A stretch of DNA of 64,000 nt from Astropecten irregularis (taxonomy: Eukaryota > Echinodermata > Asteroidea > Paxillosida > Astropectinidae). Location: the NCBI GenBank assembly GCA_963971285.1, contig OZ020257.1:11360602-11424601 (forward strand), written 5' to 3'. The notes beneath the pieces are model-generated. The model was given only the letters and a program-made list of their open reading frames with translations, did not search any database and was not told where the DNA came from. This document shows positions 11,084-21,510 of the stretch, in pieces. A program made the translations under genes and the position numbers. The number at the start of each line of letters is the position of its first letter. Within the stretch, counting starts at the first letter, position 1.

Positions 11084-11991
11084 ATAACCAGTAGGGCCTA
11101 CAGCGTAGATACGTCCTCAGACCTGGGGGTTATAATCCTGTAGCTTGGTCGTACTTCCATATGTTTGTGCACAAATACATACATTATATATACATAATTA
11201 TGTTAAAAATGAAAACCTGGAGGTGGTAAAAAAAACCTATCCCCGGGATCTACGCCCATGCATATCTATAGCCAAGGCTGTCCTAAATCCTATTCAAGTT
11301 CAACGATATCAGCAATACTAACGTACACCAGTACCTGAAACACAAATTACATTATTGGTTCACATTGCACCGAGTGCAAAATACAACGTCAAATATCTCT
11401 GTATACTTACAATGTTCAGGAACCAGTCAGTGAGACCGATCATGAAAATGGAGACACAACTGAAAACACCAATACAACCACTTCTGTAGGAAAACGCCCC
11501 AATATGGCTAGATCATAAAACCTGGATGTACTACAAAATAATGAGTACCATGATAATTATGCCACCATACAGTCAGTAGCAGGAGGCGTTCTGCTGTAGT
11601 GGAACACTTTACGAGGTCGCAGGTCGTAGTATATACACACTGCACGTGACGCTAAAGCCTTGTCACGTCTCGTCTGGGTTGACATGTGGGAAATCAGTTG
11701 ATCCATTGACCCGAAAGAAACAAGGACGAGAACGGTCTGTTTCATAACAATTTCATATAACTATTAAGTGAAAAAACATACCTCAAAAATCATTTTGGGA
11801 TAGATATTGCTGTTTCGTGTTTCATTGTAGGCCCTATAATAAATTTCTCGATGAATCTGTAATAAACCTTTTTCTTTTTTTTTCTTTTTTTTTCTTTTGA
11901 CAAATTGACAAGTCTTTTCAACTTTGCACAACTTGTTTCAAGCTGATAACAGTTCTCCATAAAAACAATGTGCCGGATATGACAGTTGTTC
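11084..11991. other. Gene-free interval with a shared repeat fragment
   Basis: About 11101-11162 (CTCAGACCTGG, GTACTTCCATAT) resembles a fragment inside another repeat at about 41852-41925, so it is probably part of a dispersed element. The rest shows no gene or repeat end I can name. Confidence 0.35.
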
Positions 11992-12380
11992 TTAAAGCTG
12001 ATATCATACTTTCTTTTTTCTTGTTTTCTATCTTTGTCAAATAAATGCAGATCATGAGCAAAAATATCAAGGAAGATACAGTAACAGCTAGTCATCTGTG
12101 AAATACCAGTCCCATTATACGGTGCCCACTTCTTTTTTTTAGAAAACAGTGAAAAACGCCTTCTTAAGTCAATTAATTCACCGTTTGTTTTTTTTTCATA
12201 AAAGATCAAATTATTTCTTGTGGTTTTACTCTTATCTCGATAAATACAGCATTTCAGGCAGACAAAAAATAAATGGTATGTTTCTCAGTACCATCACCAT
12301 CTTTATATACCCTTTAAGTTATTCGTGAATCTGTGAAGATGACTGTTTCGGTATGCTACCAAAGTATGATACTACCTTTA
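11992..12380 (+). mobile_element. TTAA-flanked MITE, diverged copy
   Basis: It starts TTAA-AGCTGATATCATACTTTC and ends ACCAAAGTATGATACTACCT. It keeps the family interior (TGCAGATCATGAGCAAAAAT, GATACAGTAAC, CATTTCAGGC) with extra T-rich tracts. The right TTAA has decayed to TTAT. Confidence 0.75.
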
Positions 12381-13728
12381 TTTCTTAGCTCACTCCAACA
12401 TAACATTGATCGACCTAGTATGACCAAAGGGCCAGTGACCTGGAGACGCAAATCAATTTAACGAAAGATAATGAAGTCGTCACGTGATCGATGAGGAAGA
12501 AACCTATTCAAGTTGGCTTAGCCTACATGTTCCTTTATTATTTTGTTTCCAGATTATGTGTACCATACACCAGCTTTAATTAAAAGCAACCCCGCACACC
12601 CCCACCCCTCCCCAAAAACGAGAGATGAACAAGATGACGGCATATAATTTCATTTTGAAATATGAAGGTTAATAGGATCGGTAAATAGGTGAATATACAA
12701 AATAAATATAGAAATTGGCAAATAAGCCTATTATATAATTTTATTATAGACCTAGATGAACTATATAACTGTTATCATCATGCAGTCGACCATTAAATTT
12801 TAGTGAACTATGAACCTGAGAAGTTATATTATAGAGCCTAATAGGTTTGCAAATAGTGATGGTACATAATGGTTTGGTGTATATGCATATAAGAATTGCG
12901 AATGATAGGCCATTATAATTATACTAACTATGCCTTTTTATCATAAAATTTCTCCCGTTCCACAAAATGGACCATATGTTTATCTATGCCTCCACAAAAT
13001 AAGTACATCATTAGTTTCCCGGTGACTTAGTTCGGGTGCAACGATCGAGTAGCCCCTGGGGCGGGGACTGGAGTATGCATTCTCCAAGAGGTACCCTGTG
13101 AATAAATTATTATGGTTTGTTAAAATTGTTACATCCTCCCCCCACCCCCTGCTCCCAAGAAAAGGACTGCAACATATAGGCCTAGCTGTAGCAAGTAACA
13201 TATTCTACCGTAAATATGCATATGACAGGTCAACCAATTGCCACAGTTTAACCTGAATATGACACCGGTAGCTCTCTCTCTCGTCTTATCCTCTTATGAA
13301 TGCCCCTACCCCAAGCTTTTGCATAGCGATACCTATCTCTGGAGTGGACTGGTTCCTTTGTGCCATTCTTATCCATTATGAACAGTGCATTGGTGCAAGA
13401 CGTCTGTTATGTAACTAAGTAAAAGCTTGCCCCGAATCATGTGATATAGCAACAGATTCTTTAGTCTGGGAAATTCAAACTGGGGTGTTTCTATGCAAAG
13501 AAAGAAGCCTGTGTACCAGATACGATTCAGATTTAACTCGCAAATAGCTTATTGTCACAGTGATGGAGTATATGACACCGGTATCGTAGCTCTCTCGTCT
13601 TATCCTCAATATGAGGATAGAATGTCCCTTCCCAACCAACTTGCAACCGATGAAAACCCCCAAACCTTGGGCCCACCAATACCTTCACCCCCCTGCCCCT
13701 GAAACAAGTCATTGGCTCCGATGTTGTA
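12381..13728. other. Gene-free interval
   Basis: There is no supported gene. A degenerate direct repeat (TATGACACCGGTA followed by CTCTCTCGTCTTATCC) occurs near 13260-13310 and 13570-13615. The rest is AT-rich sequence without recognisable features. Confidence 0.4.
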
Positions 13729-15302
13729 AGTACGTTTGGCTTATAGCCGTGTTCCCATTTGACTTATGGAACTCGTTTGGCCGAGTTCATGCTAGTATAG
13801 ATTCCCTCGTTCACTATGTAGAGTTGTAAGGATCGATCTTCTAACTTCAATGCGAATTTTACTGAACCTCTGTCAATAGCAAAACTGCTTTAAATCTGGT
13901 AAGGAATGTTCGGAATTTCACTTTTGAGCACGGCACAAACACATAGTTCAAGTTCGGTGTCAGGTAGCTATAGTATAGTTGTCTAAATGAATACAACCCT
14001 ATGAACCGCAACCACATTATGGAATAATGTCTCAATAGAGTACTACTTGATTCAATTCAGGACTGATTTTGTTCAAGGACGTTTATACCTGTCGCTGGAT
14101 GTTTGACAACTGTCATAATGGTATCCGAGTGTAGGCCTACTGTACGTGTACAGACGGTCCACACAACACGACACAGCATATAGCTCAGGATGCGATGATG
14201 TGCGACACCCCTAGTGGGCTGGAATAATGACGGTAGGCCTATTATGATAGAAACACATGTTCATATCATTTCACAGCCCCTGCTACTGCTAGCATGATGG
14301 GACTAAATGGGAACATCACATCATAGTTTCCATCCTTGCCAACATAATATGTTGGCATATTATGCTGGCTAATAACATAGCATAACAAACAGGTGAATAT
14401 AACATATACAGAACGAGCGGGAGTCGCATCAGCACAGCCGCTTGTTATTTTCATTGCTGATTCTGTTCTTCGTATAGTTCCCAATAATTTTCCCAACAGC
14501 GGTTAGAATTCAACAACTGTTCAGTTTTGGTTTGTGAAAGGTGTAGCTTAATTGGGCCATTCCTAAGTTAAGGTTAAGCAAAATTATGCCGATGAGTAGA
14601 GAAAGGCACTTACCTCTCAATTCAGCCTGCTTATGAATTAAGCCGACGGACTCCTCTTCGTCTTTCACTTGACTTTTTAGGATCACATTATAGCGCCCTC
14701 TGTCAGAAAAAAATAACAACTTTAATACGAAGCCACGCGAGTGTTCGATCTCAGTGTATGGCGCCCTCACCCTATACGAAGCTCTGACTAAGGCTTTGTT
14801 AGACTAGTTTGGCTATGGCTGACAATTGCACACTGACCTCTGAAAGGTTGCTCCAGTCACTACCATAGCCACGGGCTTATTTGTAATTTCATGCATGCCA
14901 CACGGCCAAGGTTTGCTTTAGGATGTAAGGTCATAGCGCCACCGCGCGTTCCGAGGAGTGAGCATGCAGCCGCGACAGACGATTGCTGATTCTTGATCTT
15001 TGCCGAAGAATAAAGATGTGCACTTCGGACGGAGTTGATGAAAGTTGGTCTCTAATCTTTTCGTCTTTTGGAGGCAGAATTTCCATATTTTCTCATTTTT
15101 GTCCCTAGCTAAGATACATTTCGGTGGTGATGATATGAACTGAAAGTTTGGTCGCTCGTTTGGAGGCCCGGAAACACGTCCACGATTCACAATAGCCTTA
15201 CTGATCTTAACTTCTAATGAATGCACCTTATTAACTTCGTATCCATATCGTCACCTTCCTTGTACTAAAAGTACTAAAGAGAAGGAATAATCATACTCCA
15301 AT

Positions 15303-15505
15303 TGTGTTGATATCCTTACACATACAAGTTTTATCACATACAGTGTTATGCTACATGTAATATGTTATAGCGCCCTCTGGTGACAAGACCAGACTGTTCT
15401 ACAATATGGCTGACAATCAGTAGCCCAGTAATAAATACATGGACCATTCTATAAGCCTTAAATCCAATCTCATCCTTGCCATCCTGACTTAATAGAAACA
15501 ACACA
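15303..15505 (+). repeat. 5' LTR
   Basis: It begins TGTGTTGATATCC and ends AAACAACACA, and is 203 bp with no difference from the 3' copy that I could find. It contains AATAAA near 15431 as a probable polyadenylation signal, and a CTCF-like word (minus strand, GTCACCAGAGGGCGCTA, 15368-15384). Confidence 0.92.
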
Positions 15506-15518
15506 TGGTGTCAGAAGT
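15506..15518 (+). promoter_or_regulatory. Primer binding site, tRNA-Leu type
   Basis: TGGTGTCAGAAGT follows the LTR directly and is complementary to the CCA-bearing 3' end of tRNA-Leu. The match stops after 13 nt. Confidence 0.8.
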
Positions 15519-15813
15519 CAAACAGATTCAGGAACTCAATATTTTGCAGCATATTTCTACAAGGTGAGGAAGAATTTCTACTGTAAAAGTGCTCAAGAAA
15601 CTTTTGAATATACATAGCAACGTATAGGCCTACATTAAGATACCATTGAAAGTACAGTGTACTGTTATTGAACTTGTACTGTAGAACTGATCTTGATAGT
15701 CGGGGGACGGGCTCAGCCCCTCCTTTGTGAAGCATTTATTAGCCTTACATAAGGGGTAAGTACCTGACAGAGATCAAAGACTACAGAACAGATTAGGCCA
15801 ATCTTGAGTCAAC

Positions 15814-18800
15814 ATGGCACAACTGCCACATTTGTCGCAGCCGCCACAATTGGAAATGAATGGTAACCTGGCAGAGAACTGGAAGAGGTTCAAGCAGAGA
15901 TATACGCTCTATAATATAGCGTCGGGTTTGTCAGAGAAAGACGACAAAACGCAAACATCCACACTTCTCCACATCATAGGAGAACCAGCCCTTGACATCT
16001 ATAATGCATTTACATTTGAGGCTGAAGGAGATAATATGAAGCTGGATGTTGTTCTACAGAAATTTGAAGCATATTGTATGCCCAAGAGAAATGTGACATA
16101 TGAGAGGCATCGATTTTTCACTCGGTCTCAGCAACCTGGTGAATCCATTGACCAGTACGTAACAGAGTTGCGCACCCGCAGCAAATCATGTGAATTTGGG
16201 GACCTTAGGGATTCGCTCATTAAAGATCGAATCATTTGTGGGATTCCTGATGACCGTCTAAGGGAACGGCTCCTGAGGGAAGATAACCTCAACCTAGACA
16301 AGGTTATGCAACTCTGTAGAGCAGCTGAAACTACAAAAGTCCAAGCTAAAGAGCTTGCAGCTACAGGAAAGCCAATAGATGCTGTGAAAACCAAAGAGAA
16401 AATGGGAAAACCAGGAAAGCCACAACATGCAAAGAAGTCATGTGGGAGGTGTGGGCGCACACACGCTTTTGGCGCATGCCCTGCCCATGGAAAGACATGC
16501 TCGAAATGTGGGAAGGCTAACCATTTTGCTCAAAACTGCAAAACTCCAAGCTCATCTGCAACGAAGGGGAACACCAATAAAAACAAGCGTGTTCACAACG
16601 TGAATGAATTCCCTGAGGACACAGAGGAATTCTTTGTGGATGCAGTAGACAGCGCAGAAACCAATGATGAATGGAAAATTCAACTTGATACGAATGGAGT
16701 AAGAATCCCGTACAAGTTAGATACGGGGGCCCAAGCTAATCTACTCCCCGAAAGGCTGATCAAAAGGATGAAGCCTCGACCACAAGTACACCCTAGTAAA
16801 GTTAAAGCTACTGGGTACTCCGGGGCAGACATACCCATCACAGGCCGGTGCATGGTAAAGTTGCAACACAAAGACCAGAACTATCACATAGCATTCCTCA
16901 TCACACCAGGAGATCATCAGCCACTACTTGGTTTGAAATCTTGCGAAAAGCTGAGCCTAGTAAAGAGAATCCTTAACATAAAGAGGATTTCTTCAGATCT
17001 AGAAGAATATGCCGATGTATTCGACGGGCTTGGCTGCCTACCAGGACAGCGACAAATATCAATAAATGAGAATGTCACACCAGTCCAACATGCATGTAGA
17101 AAGGTCCCTTTCCCGTTGCAAGATAAACTACAAGAGGAATTAGACCGCATGGAGCGTCTAGAAGTTATCACAAAGATTGATGAACCAACAGATTGGGTGT
17201 CATCACTTTGCATTGTTGACAAGAAAAATGGCAAATTAAGAGTGTGCCTTGATCCACGAGACCTCAACAAGGCAATAAAACGTGCACACTACAAGCTCCC
17301 ATCTCGAGCTGAAATCACTGCACACTTTGCTGGAGCAAAGATCTTCAGCAAGTTAGATGCATCAAGTGGATTCTGGCAAATACAGTTAGATGAAGCCAGT
17401 TCCAAGCTATGCACATTCATCACACCGTTTGGGAGGTATCGCTTTCTCCGTCTGCCATTCGGAATCAGCAGTGCACCTGAAGTCTACCACAAAATCATCC
17501 ATGATCTCTTCGCAGAAGTAACAGGTGTTAACACGATGATGGATGACATTATCGTCTGGGGATCGACTCGAGAAGAGCATGATCAACGACTCAGACAAGT
17601 ACTAGAGATCGCACGAGGCAACAATCTCAAACTCAACAGAGAAAAGTGTGAGTTTGGAGTAAACAGTCTCACTTTCATAGGTGATGTCATCAGTGACCAA
17701 GGAGTCCAGCCAGATCCTAAGAAAGTCACTGCAATCCTCAATATGGAAAGACCAACAAATCGCAATGATGTTCAGAGATTCATGGGGATGATCAACTACA
17801 TGGGAAAGTTCATCCCAGATCTGTCTTCTAAGTCAGCCCCTCTCCGAAGCCTACTGGATAAGAGAAACCAGTGGACATGGCAAGAAGCACAGGAAAAGGC
17901 CTGGCAACAGCTAAAAGTGAAACTGACAACCGAGCCAGTCCTACACTTCTATGACCCAGCCAAACCATGCAAGCTGTCTGCAGATGCATCACAAAAAGGA
18001 ATTGGTGCAGTCCTACTACAGCAGCACGATGATGCGTGGGCACCAGTGGCATATGCATCTAGAGCCATGACAGAGGCCGAGGAACGATATGCCCAGATAG
18101 AAAAGGAACTGTTGGCAATAACATATGCCTGTGAGCGATTTCATCAGTACATCTATGGACAGCAGGTCGAAGTGGAAACAGACCATAAACAACTCGTACC
18201 ATTGTTCATCAAGTCACTCAGTGACTGCCCCCTGCGAGTCCAACGATTGCTCATCAGAGTACAGCGCTACGACTTGAAAGTGTCGTACACTCCAGGAAAG
18301 TTCATGTACACAGCAGACACACTTTCCAGAGCTGTAGATCCAAAAGCAGAGACAGACAGCTCCAAAGAAGATGACATCAAAGCATATGTAGATGTCATCT
18401 TGACATCAATGCCTGTATCATCAAACAGAAAAGAAGAAATCATCAAGGAAACACGACATGATGAAACTCTTCAAGCACTGACTAAAGTGATACATGAAGG
18501 ATGGCCTGACAACAAGAGCATGTGCCCAGCAACAGTACGAGACTTCTGGATCGTACGTGATGAACTGTCTGAAGCAGGAGGCATGCTGTTCAAAGGCAAC
18601 AAGATCATCATTCCAGCCTCACTACGTACAACCATGCTCAAGAAAATACATGAGGGCCACCTTGGCATTGAAAAGTGCAAGAGAAGAGCCAGAGATGTAA
18701 TGTACTGGCCACACATTAACCAAGATGTATCAAATATGGTGAAGAATTGCAACTCGTGCCTGACATACCAGAGGAAACACAAGGCAGAGAATCTTCAGCC

Positions 18801-18816
18801 ACACCCCGACTCCTAA
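15814..18816 (+). CDS. Gag-Pol polyprotein of the Ty3/gypsy element (through integrase zinc finger)
   Basis: One 1000-residue frame. A gag region (1-205) is followed by two zinc knuckles, C210-C213-H217-C222 with a short CX2CX3HX4C spacing and C229-C232-H237-C242 with the standard spacing. An aspartic protease follows (DTGA, 303-306), then reverse transcriptase with the catalytic pair D577-D578 in MMDDI, RNase H (D724, E765, D790), and the start of integrase with its zinc ligands (H946/H949, C979, C982). The frame stops in TAA at 18814-18816. The integrase core continues in the +1 frame, so pol is broken here by a frameshift or joined by recoding. Gag and pol share one frame, as in several Ty3/gypsy groups. 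Confidence 0.93.
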   Translation: MAQLPHLSQPPQLEMNGNLAENWKRFKQRYTLYNIASGLSEKDDKTQTSTLLHIIGEPALDIYNAFTFEAEGDNMKLDVVLQKFEAYCMPKRNVTYERHRFFTRSQQPGESIDQYVTELRTRSKSCEFGDLRDSLIKDRIICGIPDDRLRERLLREDNLNLDKVMQLCRAAETTKVQAKELAATGKPIDAVKTKEKMGKPGKPQHAKKSCGRCGRTHAFGACPAHGKTCSKCGKANHFAQNCKTPSSSATKGNTNKNKRVHNVNEFPEDTEEFFVDAVDSAETNDEWKIQLDTNGVRIPYKLDTGAQANLLPERLIKRMKPRPQVHPSKVKATGYSGADIPITGRCMVKLQHKDQNYHIAFLITPGDHQPLLGLKSCEKLSLVKRILNIKRISSDLEEYADVFDGLGCLPGQRQISINENVTPVQHACRKVPFPLQDKLQEELDRMERLEVITKIDEPTDWVSSLCIVDKKNGKLRVCLDPRDLNKAIKRAHYKLPSRAEITAHFAGAKIFSKLDASSGFWQIQLDEASSKLCTFITPFGRYRFLRLPFGISSAPEVYHKIIHDLFAEVTGVNTMMDDIIVWGSTREEHDQRLRQVLEIARGNNLKLNREKCEFGVNSLTFIGDVISDQGVQPDPKKVTAILNMERPTNRNDVQRFMGMINYMGKFIPDLSSKSAPLRSLLDKRNQWTWQEAQEKAWQQLKVKLTTEPVLHFYDPAKPCKLSADASQKGIGAVLLQQHDDAWAPVAYASRAMTEAEERYAQIEKELLAITYACERFHQYIYGQQVEVETDHKQLVPLFIKSLSDCPLRVQRLLIRVQRYDLKVSYTPGKFMYTADTLSRAVDPKAETDSSKEDDIKAYVDVILTSMPVSSNRKEEIIKETRHDETLQALTKVIHEGWPDNKSMCPATVRDFWIVRDELSEAGGMLFKGNKIIIPASLRTTMLKKIHEGHLGIEKCKRRARDVMYWPHINQDVSNMVKNCNSCLTYQRKHKAENLQPHPDS

Positions 18817-19774
18817 CCGTGCTTGGGAGAAAGTTGGAGCAGATCTCTTCACAGTCCACGGCAAGAACTACATGGTCATCGTGGACTACTTTTCACAGTT
18901 TATCGAGGTCTGTACACTAAGTAGCACTACCAGCAGCACTGTCATAAAGCATATGAAGTCAGTGTTCTCTCGACAAGGAACGCCTTGTGAAGTATTCAGT
19001 GACAATGGACCACAGTTCGCAAGTGCTGAGTTTAAGCACTTCTCAGCAGATTGGGATTTCATCCACACAACATCCAGTCCACACTATCCACAGTCAAATG
19101 GACTTGTCGAATGTGCCGTGAAGATCATCAAGAACATCATATTGAAGGCAACTCACAGCGGCCAAGATATCTACAAAGCATTGCAGATCTATCGCAGCAC
19201 ACCACTAGAATGCGGACTCTCACCAGCAGAACTGCTGTACAATCGACGCATCAGAGCCAATCTACCCATGGCTGATAGTTTGTTGGACTTCCATCCTCTT
19301 GACACTCAAGCCTTCAGAAAGAGAAAGATGGAACAGAAGAACAAACAAAAGGTGCAGCACAAGAAACAGACAGGGTCATGTGACCTACCACCACTACAAA
19401 TCGGCGACCCAGTCAAACTACGGAGCACAGTCAACAACACCTGGTCTCAAGATGGAATTGTGTCAGCCACACTGCCACATCGCTCATATCTGGTTCAAAC
19501 AGAATCGGGTACCCTCCGCAGGAACCGACATATGCTAAGGAGTGTTCCCGCCCAGCAACAACGCCATGAATCCAGTTTCACACTCTCGGAAACACTAACA
19601 GCGAGTGACACCTCAGCCACTGAGACTACAGCTGCAGGAGACCCTGGAAAACACAGTAATGACAGCAACATGGTTGACCCACCTGTCACATCTTCAAAGA
19701 AAGCCAGCACAGTATCACCCATGACAACCAGGAGTGGTCGTGTCGTGAAACCACCTACAAAACTGGACCTGTGA
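18809..19774 (+). CDS. Integrase core and C-terminal part of the Ty3/gypsy Pol
   Basis: This frame is +1 to the upstream gag-pol frame and overlaps its end by a few codons. The first ATG is at 18872, but this is probably not an independent start. Numbered from that ATG, the catalytic triad is D5, D44 and E80 with the D-35-E spacing, in contexts VDYFSQF, SDNGPQF and NGLVECA. A C-terminal region follows with a basic stretch and a GxxVKLRS-like segment, with no chromodomain visible. The catalytic residues are intact, so a single frame change separates it from a complete pol. Confidence 0.85.
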   Translation, partial: TPNRAWEKVGADLFTVHGKNYMVIVDYFSQFIEVCTLSSTTSSTVIKHMKSVFSRQGTPCEVFSDNGPQFASAEFKHFSADWDFIHTTSSPHYPQSNGLVECAVKIIKNIILKATHSGQDIYKALQIYRSTPLECGLSPAELLYNRRIRANLPMADSLLDFHPLDTQAFRKRKMEQKNKQKVQHKKQTGSCDLPPLQIGDPVKLRSTVNNTWSQDGIVSATLPHRSYLVQTESGTLRRNRHMLRSVPAQQQRHESSFTLSETLTASDTSATETTAAGDPGKHSNDSNMVDPPVTSSKKASTVSPMTTRSGRVVKPPTKLDL

Positions 19775-20071
19775 ACATTATACGCGGACTAAGAGACTGA
19801 ACTGAAACCTGTTATTAAGTTGCTTGTTCTCTTAAAGGTTTACTAGTTTTAGTGCTTGAAACATCAGTTAAAGTGTTAAATGTTTTGATCGAGTTAGTAT
19901 GGATCGGACAAAGCATTTGTTTAATAATTGTTTGTTTTTAAAGAAATGGACATGAACTCAACCACGGATTGGATTGCTACATACACTTGCATTTATGGAT
20001 TGACACATGAACATTCTTCTCGGAAAATTGGTGCCAGAACATTATGCGTAAGCTTCATTTAAATGAACCTT

Positions 20072-20085
20072 TAAAGGAAGGAAGA
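20072..20085 (+). promoter_or_regulatory. Polypurine tract
   Basis: AAAGGAAGGAAGA, a purine run, lies directly 5' of the 3' LTR and is the expected plus-strand primer for reverse transcription. Confidence 0.75.
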
Positions 20086-20288
20086 TGTGTTGATATCCTT
20101 ACACATACAAGTTTTATCACATACAGTGTTATGCTACATGTAATATGTTATAGCGCCCTCTGGTGACAAGACCAGACTGTTCTACAATATGGCTGACAAT
20201 CAGTAGCCCAGTAATAAATACATGGACCATTCTATAAGCCTTAAATCCAATCTCATCCTTGCCATCCTGACTTAATAGAAACAACACA
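20086..20288 (+). repeat. 3' LTR
   Basis: It starts TGTGTTGATATCC and ends AAACAACACA. By eye it is identical to the 5' LTR over 203 bp and is followed by the target repeat CCAAT. Confidence 0.92.
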
Positions 20289-20747
20289 CCAATGACACAA
20301 AATTTGCTTTCTCTGTAAGAACAAAACTGCAAACTGGCCTGGCTTATCAGTACCGTCCTGCTATCTGATTTCACTGGCCAATAGCTACAATAGAATGTAA
20401 CGGGTCTGCCTGGCCAATAAACTGTTTAACCCTGTTAATTTTGACCTCTTTTAAGGATTCGTACTTCAGTGCTTCCCCGCACCTTGACGATTTTCAACTT
20501 GTCAATGATATAGGTTTATTCTTCATGATCAACAAAGTTAAGTCAATCCGCTCTAGGTTATCGAGCACTGATCAGCTAATAAGTTGTATGTCTCAATGAT
20601 GTAACTGCTAATCTGTCTGGATTTCCTTGTTTTTCTGAATTTGATCTCGTCACTGGGGATTATGTATAAATACCTCCTCTAAGAAATCTTGTTTGTTGGA
20701 TCCAATTGCAACTTATCTGTTGGTTGATAACTTGGACGTTTTGTTCA

Positions 20748-21510
20748 ATTCAATTCAATTCAATTCAATTCATTTATTCATCATGATGACATGAACATTG
20801 TCTTCCCGGTGATAAAACGTTAAAATGACATACGTATACAAAGGTAAAATGTAACATCACAGTAAATACAAATAAAACTTCATATTCACAGCAAATATAA
20901 AGTTATAAAATTATGACATCACAGTAAAACACATACAACTTCCAAAACACAAATAAAATATTAAATTGTGAGATTACAGTTAAAACACATAGAATTTCCC
21001 AAAACTAATCAGAAACGCACAGCATAAGTCAAGATACATGTAAATGCCCTTATTATTCCTCCCACCCAAGAACCCAACCCCAGAAAATGAGTTGTTATAT
21101 TGTTTACTGGCTGATGGCAATAAAGAATCCCTAAAACGGTTTGTTTTTACTCGAGGATATCTAATTCTACCCGGCCTATTAAAGGTAACACTGGAATGTA
21201 AGGGGTGATCCTCGTCGGAAATAATGGTCAGGAATTTCTTTTCCATAGCACTATTGCACAATGAATCTAGATGTTTGACATCAACACCAACCAACCTACT
21301 CGCAGATTTGATAATTCGATTATATTTTTGAATATTTTCAGAAGACAACCCATTGAACCATGCCACACTACAAAATGTTAAAATAGACTGAATAGCTGCC
21401 TGATAAAACAAATATAAAATGTCATTATGAACATTAAATGATTTCATGCGCCTAAGAAAATACAAACGTTGGTTGCACTTAGCGTAGACTTTTCCAGTAT
21501 TACACTTCCA
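20748..21510 (-). pseudogene. Non-LTR retrotransposon 3' part (L2/CR1-like), copy A
   Basis: On the minus strand an open frame (21465 down to 20980) has the C-terminal layout of L2/CR1-type ORF2 proteins: YFLRRMKSF, an SILTFCSVAWF segment and a tail with RVKTNRFRDSLLPSA. It is followed by a 3' end with GATGAATAAA and a (GAATT)n tail at about 20748-20770. The 5' side is cut by the duplication junction at 21510. No reverse transcriptase core remains here. Confidence 0.8.

Larger units (their letters stand above)
15303..20288 (+). mobile_element. Ty3/gypsy LTR retrotransposon, nearly intact
   Basis: The 4,986-bp element has 203-bp LTRs that I read as identical, TG...CA ends, a tRNA-Leu-type primer site, a polypurine tract and a 5-bp target duplication CCAAT (15298-15302 and 20289-20293). 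One long gag-pol frame covers nucleocapsid through the integrase zinc finger, and a second frame covers the integrase core. Domain order (protease, reverse transcriptase, RNase H, integrase) is that of Ty3/gypsy. The tRNA-Leu primer and two zinc knuckles suggest the Mag/SURL-like group. Identical LTRs mean recent insertion. Confidence 0.93.
13729..21510. repeat. Tandem duplication, copy A (interrupted)
   Basis: It starts at AGTACGTTTGGC and ends at TTACACTTCCA. With the LTR element and one target repeat (15303-20293) removed, the unit is about 2.79 kb, the same length as copy B, and matches it from end to end with scattered substitutions and small indels. Its last 760 bp are the 3' part of a minus-strand non-LTR retrotransposon. 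Short open frames at 14266-14770 and 14918-15226 recur in copy B but match nothing I recognise. Confidence 0.85.

Noticed and set aside
11790-12209. 139-codon minus-strand frame
   Set aside because: Lies mostly within a TTAA-family MITE, so the frame is fortuitous.
14918-15226. THAP-like domain in the duplicated unit (also at 22696-23013)
   Set aside because: A W-K-F-C and FFGKDQ pattern recalls a THAP domain weakly, but the required Cys and His ligands are not in place and the match is too poor to call.
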